Assembly (NCBI GenBank): GCA_009602735.1
Contig: WELA01007670.1
Span: 233,689-297,688, forward strand
From: Mesotaenium endlicherianum
Lineage: Eukaryota > Streptophyta > Zygnematophyceae > Zygnematales > Mesotaeniaceae
Direction: 5' to 3'
Length of the DNA stretch: 64,000 bases
In this document: piece after piece, positions 57,241 through 64,000 of the stretch
How the letters are laid out: every line of letters begins with the position of its first letter
Numbering within the stretch: position 1 is the first letter of the stretch
Notes under the pieces: generated by a model
Databases searched by the model: none
Told to the model about the DNA's origin: nothing
What the model saw: the letters and a program-made list of their open reading frames with translations, nothing else
Translations under genes and position numbers: made by a program

Positions 57241-58760
57241 AAAGGTTGCTGAAGAAACACCGCAAGGTATTTGCTTTCACTAAGGAGGAGATTGGTAGAA
57301 CCAGTGCCAGTGTGTGTGAGATAACCCTAACTACTGATAACCCAATCAGACTAGGGCCGCATAAGCTCAGTCAGACAGAATGGGACTGTGTGGAGAAAAC
57401 CTGTGAAGAGCTGCATAAGCTCCGCATGATTGAAAAGTCTACCTCAGTACATGGGGCTCTTACAGTAGTAGTCGCTAAAAAAGACGAGGCCGGCAATTAC
57501 ACTGCCACTCATATGTGTGGAGATTACAGGCGACTGAATCTCTACACGGAGCCAGATAGCTATGTGATGCCTACGCCGGAAAGGATCTTTGCAATTGCCA
57601 CCACCGGAAAGGTGTTTAGCATTATCGATCTGCGCCAAGGCTTCAACCAGATCCCTGTGAAAACAGAAGATCGAGGTAAGACTGCTTTCTGGGCTCAAAG
57701 GGAACTTTGGCAATGGACAGTAATGCCCATTGGGCTGAAAAATGCCCCAGCCATATTTCAGAGGACTATGGATAAAGTGCTGGAGGGGCTGGATTTCGCT
57801 AAGCCATACATTGACGATGTGGTAGTATTCAGCAAGTCCATAGAGGAGCACCTCAAGCACTTGGAACAAGTGTTCCAGCGCTTGGAGAAATTCCAGATGA
57901 AGCTGCATCCTGGAAAATGCAGATTCTTTGAGGCACACGTGCCTTACCTAGGACATGAGATTGGGAACAATGCTATGTCCCCTTAGGTTGTGAAGACTGA
58001 GGCTATTTACTAGATACCTGCACCTACGAATGTGTCTAAGCTGAAAACTCTGTTAGGGCTAAGCGGATACTATCGTAAGTTTGTGAAGGATTATAGCAGA
58101 ATTGCTAAACCCTTGACGGAACTCCTGAAAAAGGATGTACCTTTTGTGTGGACAGAAGCTCAGGAGAAAGCCATGAACGAGCTTAAGGAGCGGCTGGTAA
58201 CAGCCCCAGTCTTGCGAACGCCTGACTACTCCAAACAGTTCAATCTGCACACTGACTGGAGTCGTGTGAGAATTGGCGCAGTACTCACTCAGGCCACTAG
58301 CCCTAGAGAGGAGTATGTCATTGCCTATGCCTCACGCTCTAACAATCGAGCGGAGAGCAACTACTCGTCCTATGAACGAGAGCTGCTGGCAGTGGTTTGG
58401 GCGGTCACATACTTTAGAGAGTATCTGTGGGGAAGACCCTTCACACTGATCACGGATCACTCACCATTACTATGGCTGATGAAGAAGGGAGACCTCACTG
58501 GTAAGTTGGCTCGCTGGGCTCTTAAGCTGCAAGAGTACCAAATGACGGTGGTGCACAGAGTAGGAGTGCTCAACCACGACGCCGATGGACTCAGCAGGAA
58601 CCCAGACCCATCTTCAGACGACAGAACAGGAGCTCGAGAGGACGAAGATCCGAGCAGCCCAGCAGAGTTGGTGGCTTGCCTAGCCGAAATGGCTGGAATA
58701 GTAGCATCAGGTGAAGCTCAGCCTCTACCCCTGTTCAGTCCAGAGATCTGGAATGATTAA
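57006..58760 (+). pseudogene. Element F reverse transcriptase and RNase H
   Basis: Begins in the frame entered near 56970, with a Lys/Pro/Ala-rich linker. RT: HMCGDYRRLN, SIIDLRQGFNQIP, MPIGLKNAPAIFQ and catalytic YIDDVVVFSKS. Two in-frame TAG codons (57985 and about 58012) interrupt the stretch before LGLSGYYRKFV. RNase H: LHTDWSRVRIGAVL, SNYSSYERELLAVVWA and TDHSPLLWL, ending NHDADGLSR (Asp conserved). RNA-dependent DNA synthesis and template removal. The frame ends at 58760; integrase resumes one frame over. Confidence 0.92.
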
Positions 58761-59901
58761 GCTACTATGCACTGGCAAGACGGGAACTCACTTGGAAGGA
58801 CTATCAGTGAAGGAGAAGGACCAGGTAAACCATCGAGCTAAAAGGTTTTGCTGGAAATGCAACAACCTCTTCAAAATTGGAGAAACTGGTCAGGAGAAGT
58901 TAGTGCCAGAACCCATCAGGAGACGAGCCCTTGTGCAAGAAATGCACGAGAACACTGGACACTATGGTGTCAAGAAGACATATAGTCTTTTGGAGTTGTC
59001 TTACTGGTGGAGGGGCATGAAGCAGCAGTGTGAAGATGTGATCAAGGCCTGCCGAAGCTGTGATCGCGTCAAGGCTGGTTTTACACAGCAACATCCACAC
59101 TTGCAACCTTTGCCAATCATGGGCCTAGGCTACCGTTGGAGCTGCGATCTCGCAGGTGAGCTACCGCTGTCTAAGCGAGGTAACAAGTATATCATGGTCA
59201 TCATTGAGCATTTCTCTAAGTGGATAGAGGTTGTCCCTCTGACTGCTAAGGAGAGTATAGGGACCGCGGAAGCGTTCCTTAATGGTGTGATTGTGCGTCA
59301 TGGAGCTCCAGCAGAAGTGCTGACAGACCAAGGGTCTGAGTTCCAAGGGTCTTTTCAGAAACTCTTGGACAGATGCTTCATCGATCATCGCACTACGTCT
59401 AGAGATCATCCGCAAGCAGATGGTCTGGCAGAAAGGATGGTGCAAACCATTAAGTCTGCTTTGCGCAAGTTTTGCCTTGAGCATGACAAGCGTGACTAGG
59501 ATCTAGCCCTGCCATGGCTGGTCATGGGTTAAAAATTTAGCAAGCAGGCTGCCTTGGCAAATTACTCGCCATATCAGATACTGTTTGGCAGAAGTCCAGT
59601 AGTGCCCAGCAGCATCAAGCAGGAGATTGAACAGGTGAAAGACCTGGATAGCCCTGATGAATTGTTTAAAGTGATGGTGCGCCGTAAGGCGCTATTTGAG
59701 CACATGATACCGGCTGCACTAGACAATCTGAAAATTGCACAGAAAAGAGATACGCAACGTTACGCCAGGACGCGAGACGGGAGCTACCGCCTGCAGATGA
59801 CGCGGATTCAAGAAGGAGACTTTGTCTACCGCAAGCACGACCAAGACCACCATCGACACCAGTTCAGGTTCAGTGATCTTGCGCGTGAAACATGCGTTTG
59901 A
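58711..59901 (+). pseudogene. Element F integrase
   Basis: Zinc domain MHENTGHYG then CRSCDRVK (HHCC); core CDLAGELPL (Asp), LTDQGSEFQG (Asp) and ADGLAERM (Glu) give the D-D-E triad. After two in-frame stops near 59498 and 59530 the frame continues (ANYSPYQILFGRSP) to EGDFVYRKHDQ, and then shifts into the tail ORF at about 59840. It inserts element cDNA into chromatin. Confidence 0.92.
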
Positions 59902-60202
59902 CAATGGTGTGTTAGAACTGGAAGGATCTGATGGTAAAACCACGAGAGACCACGTGCAGAATTGCTCGCTATGCCATTTGCCCAATATTGATCCCACAGT
60001 TAGGGTTGTGCCCGAGGAATTGGTGCCGGCCACGCCTTGTGCCAGCTGCAAAGTGCTGGACGATCAGGGGGCTATGGTAACTTGCGATAAATGTGGTGCC
60101 CGTTGGCACACTTTCTGCATTGGCGAGGAAAAAATTATGGCAGGACGATGTGAATGTCCTGATTGCCTTCCTAAAACCCCTAGCCGCAAGGCTGGAAAAT
60201 AA
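59822..60202 (+). CDS. Element F integrase tail with C-terminal PHD finger
   Basis: The first part (GSVILRVKHAFDNGVLELEG) fits the SH3-like end of gypsy integrase. NCSLCHLPNID follows, then a PHD zinc finger at 60038-60165: C-x2-C, x11, C-x2-C, x4-H-x2-C, x12, C-x2-C, including TCDKCGARWHTFC and CPDC. The Cys4-His-Cys3 order is complete; the usual Trp before the last Cys pair is missing. PHD fingers commonly read histone H3 N-terminal tails, so this may steer integration in the way chromodomains do in chromoviruses (inference). A basic tail (TPSRKAGK) ends the protein at a TAA. Confidence 0.85.
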   Translation: MSTASTTKTTIDTSSGSVILRVKHAFDNGVLELEGSDGKTTRDHVQNCSLCHLPNIDPTVRVVPEELVPATPCASCKVLDDQGAMVTCDKCGARWHTFCIGEEKIMAGRCECPDCLPKTPSRKAGK

Positions 60203-60237
60203 TAGCTTTCAGCAGGAAAGGCAGGGACGCCTCAGCT

Positions 60238-60249
60238 GAAAGGGAGGGG
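60238..60249 (+). other. Polypurine tract of element F
   Basis: GAAAGGGAGGGG, 36 bp after the pol stop, followed by TGTAAGAGG, a plausible LTR start. It marks the likely 3' end of the internal region. Confidence 0.65.
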
Positions 60250-60650
60250 TGTAAGAGGAATTAAGGCAAGGCAAGTATTTTTTAAATTTTCTGCTAAAGT
60301 CTTAGGATAAGCAGACGGTGAGAGCCGGGTGACAGAGAACGTCACCCTGAGTGTTGGTCAAGGCTGCATGGTGCAAGTTCACCCAGGGATGGGTTAACCC
60401 TGGTAAGGCTTGCCACCGACACACGTGCAAAGGTCGATCGACCATGTCTGCCACATGTGAGGAGGGCCACCGACACATCAACCAGGCCGAAGGCACTCGT
60501 GCTGGAAGGATACGCTCGTGCCGAGGCACCGACACTGTTAGGCACGACACCGGTGCAACCCGGTGCTACTAGACTACTAATATATGACAAACGAAACCAT
60601 CCTCAATATCCTCGAGGTCATCACAAGAATTAACACATTAAGCTGAAACC
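60250..60650. other. Possible 3' LTR remnant of element F / upstream region of the aminopeptidase gene
   Basis: Starts TGTAAGAGG after the polypurine tract. Contains GTGCCGAGGCACCGACAC-like short inverted pieces and AT-rich DNA near 60575. No second copy in the window, so LTR status is unproven. Confidence 0.4.
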
Positions 60651-60743
60651 ATGGCTGTATCTTTGCATTCGCTGCTAGCGAAAGCAGCATCTCCCACATT
60701 CTTACGTGCCGGTATCGGTGGCTGGAGAGGTCGTGCAAAACAG
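60651..60743 (+). CDS. Candidate first exon with organelle transit peptide (aminopeptidase gene)
   Basis: ATG then 31 codons: MAVSLHSLLAKAASP, rich in Ser, Ala, Leu and Arg and lacking acids, ending AAACAG before a GTATCA donor in phase 0. This fits a plastid or mitochondrial presequence, as plant PepN-type enzymes often have. Joining to the 61.7-kb exon is not shown by sequence; another presequence exon may lie at about 61537-61670. Confidence 0.4.
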
Positions 60744-61725
60744 GTATCACTTCGGGCACAAAGAATTGTTTGCTTACTGATCGACAATTACTCTGTGGCT
60801 TTGCTGCCTCAGCACGTTGAAAACCGACTACGTGTGGTCAAGCGATCGGTGTTCCAAGGCTCATGTTTGTCCTTAAGGGGCTAGACGATGGGATGATGTA
60901 TCGTCAGAATTAACCATCAGCATTGCGTGTCTATGCTCTTGCAAATCCTCCACCAGCTTGCCGCAGGCATCCTCTGACAGAAGAGTCTTCGTTACGGGGA
61001 TATATTGGTCTAGTGGGTGCTGGATAGTGCACTGACAAACGCGTGAAGTTGGTAACTGCAGGTGAAAGTTTGCAGCCTCCCACGGTGCAAAAGCCAAGCT
61101 TCGTGCTGCTTCTCCTCCAATTATCGCAGCCCCGTCCCTCTGACCCGCCCCTTCGTAAGCATTAGAACCAGGTCTTTTTCTGGAAGTAGCCACATTCAGT
61201 GTGACACTGGGTGTGCGACCAAGCTAAAGTGGAAGTTCTCCTCAGGGGGCCAATGTCTTTGTGGTTGTCTGTCAATGATGACCACCATTGTCTTCTCACC
61301 AATAAGATTATTGTACGGGTCCTGGGTGTATGGCCCATGCCTTCCACCTTAGCAATGGAGAGGGAAAGCCCGACTTCATGGCTCGCAGGAGGATACTCAT
61401 TTGAAACTGGTCTTTGCCCTGAGTTGCCTGCATGAGCGTGGTCTTCTAACAGTGGCGCAGGATGCTGGGGTGCAGAGGAGAGTGGAGGCGGCCACACCAC
61501 GTTGGGTGTGCTCTGCTGCCTCCTCTGCTTCTGTAGGTCCTTTCAGCTCCTCAAATTTGCTTTCCTATGTTGGCAATTCTCGTGATGCTGGTACAAGAGC
61601 TCTGAGAAGGGACCTGTTCTTTACTTTACTGTTACCGGTTCTACAAACAAGTGGATGCGTGCCAATCGTCAGGCCTGGCCAAGAACAAATGAGTGATTGG
61701 ATGAATCGATGGATGGGAGCAGACA
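60744..61725. other. Probable intron(s) of the aminopeptidase gene
   Basis: No conserved aminopeptidase sequence is seen. A stretch after a CTTCTGTAG acceptor at about 61536 encodes a Ser/Arg-rich segment that could be a second transit-peptide exon. Confidence 0.4.
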
Positions 61726-63883
<2,158 letters not shown>

Positions 63884-64000
63884 GTACCACTACTACTTCT
63901 ACGCTCACTTTGAACAGGGCATCCAGCCCCTCACCCCGTGCCTGATGCTCTCTCGCTCTTGCAAGCTCAGCGTGGGCCTCCCTCCCTCCCTCCCTCCTGG

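Larger units (their letters stand above)
51150..60249 (+). mobile_element. Ty3/gypsy element F carrying a DNA methyltransferase and PHD finger
   Basis: Order: gag with zinc knuckles, aspartic protease, C5 DNA methyltransferase, about 600-residue linker of unknown function, RT, RNase H, integrase, PHD finger, then a polypurine tract (GAAAGGGAGGGG). The RT-RNaseH-integrase order marks it as Ty3/gypsy, but it has a PHD finger instead of the chromodomain of A, B and C. Limits are coding limits; LTRs were not found, so the copy may be truncated or its LTRs diverged. Three frame changes and several stops lie in gag, RT, integrase and tail; the protease-methyltransferase ORF itself is uninterrupted for about 1330 codons. 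Confidence 0.9.

Overview
The window is eukaryotic, AT/GC-balanced, intron-bearing nuclear DNA that is dominated by LTR retrotransposons. The plant-type tRNA-iMet primer sites, chromodomain Ty3/gypsy elements, Ty1/copia element, an AT-hook ORF, an F-box/LRR relic and a PepN-type aminopeptidase with many short introns all point to the green plant lineage. A large-genome streptophyte alga (Chara-like) is my best guess. This is inference; no rRNA or other marker gene is present.

Layout. 1-4878 (+): 3' part of Ty3/gypsy element A (decayed pol, an extra downstream ORF3, 3' LTR). 4932-11089 (-): nearly intact chromodomain gypsy element B with both LTRs and a near-matching 5-bp target duplication. 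11684-16900 (-): full-length copia element D with 360-bp LTRs and a perfect TGATT duplication. 16901-21474: single-copy-looking DNA with a broken multi-exon orphan ORF set (-). 21475-30390 (-): full-length gypsy element C, same family as A, also with ORF3. 30391-39100: gene-poor DNA with exon-like ORFs, including AT-hook and coiled-coil ones. 39196-41461 (+): compact, intron-poor cluster holding a decayed C5 cytosine methyltransferase, an upstream BAH-like segment and a downstream orphan ORF. 42538-48623 (-): an F-box/LRR-like gene split by a 4.67-kb non-autonomous LTR element E (43751-48423, perfect ATCTG duplication). 48624-51149: dispersed repeats and the leader of element F. 51150-60249 (+): Ty3/gypsy element F, whose pol carries a C5 DNA methyltransferase between protease and reverse transcriptase and a PHD finger after integrase. 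60651-64000 (+): 5' exons of an M1 (PepN-type) aminopeptidase gene running out of the window at the GAMEN motif.

The most notable system is element F: a retrotransposon that seems to encode both a chromatin writer (cytosine methyltransferase with intact catalytic motifs) and a chromatin reader (PHD finger). A second, unrelated cytosine methyltransferase lies only about 11 kb away. Other points of interest are a conserved post-pol ORF3 in two gypsy copies, an exact frame-preserving insertion of a LARD-like element into a gene, and inactivating substitutions that are mostly of the C-to-T type, as expected of methylated repeats.

All boundaries were read by eye. LTR ends and target duplications are strong; exon limits of the orphan genes and both outer ends of element F are weak.
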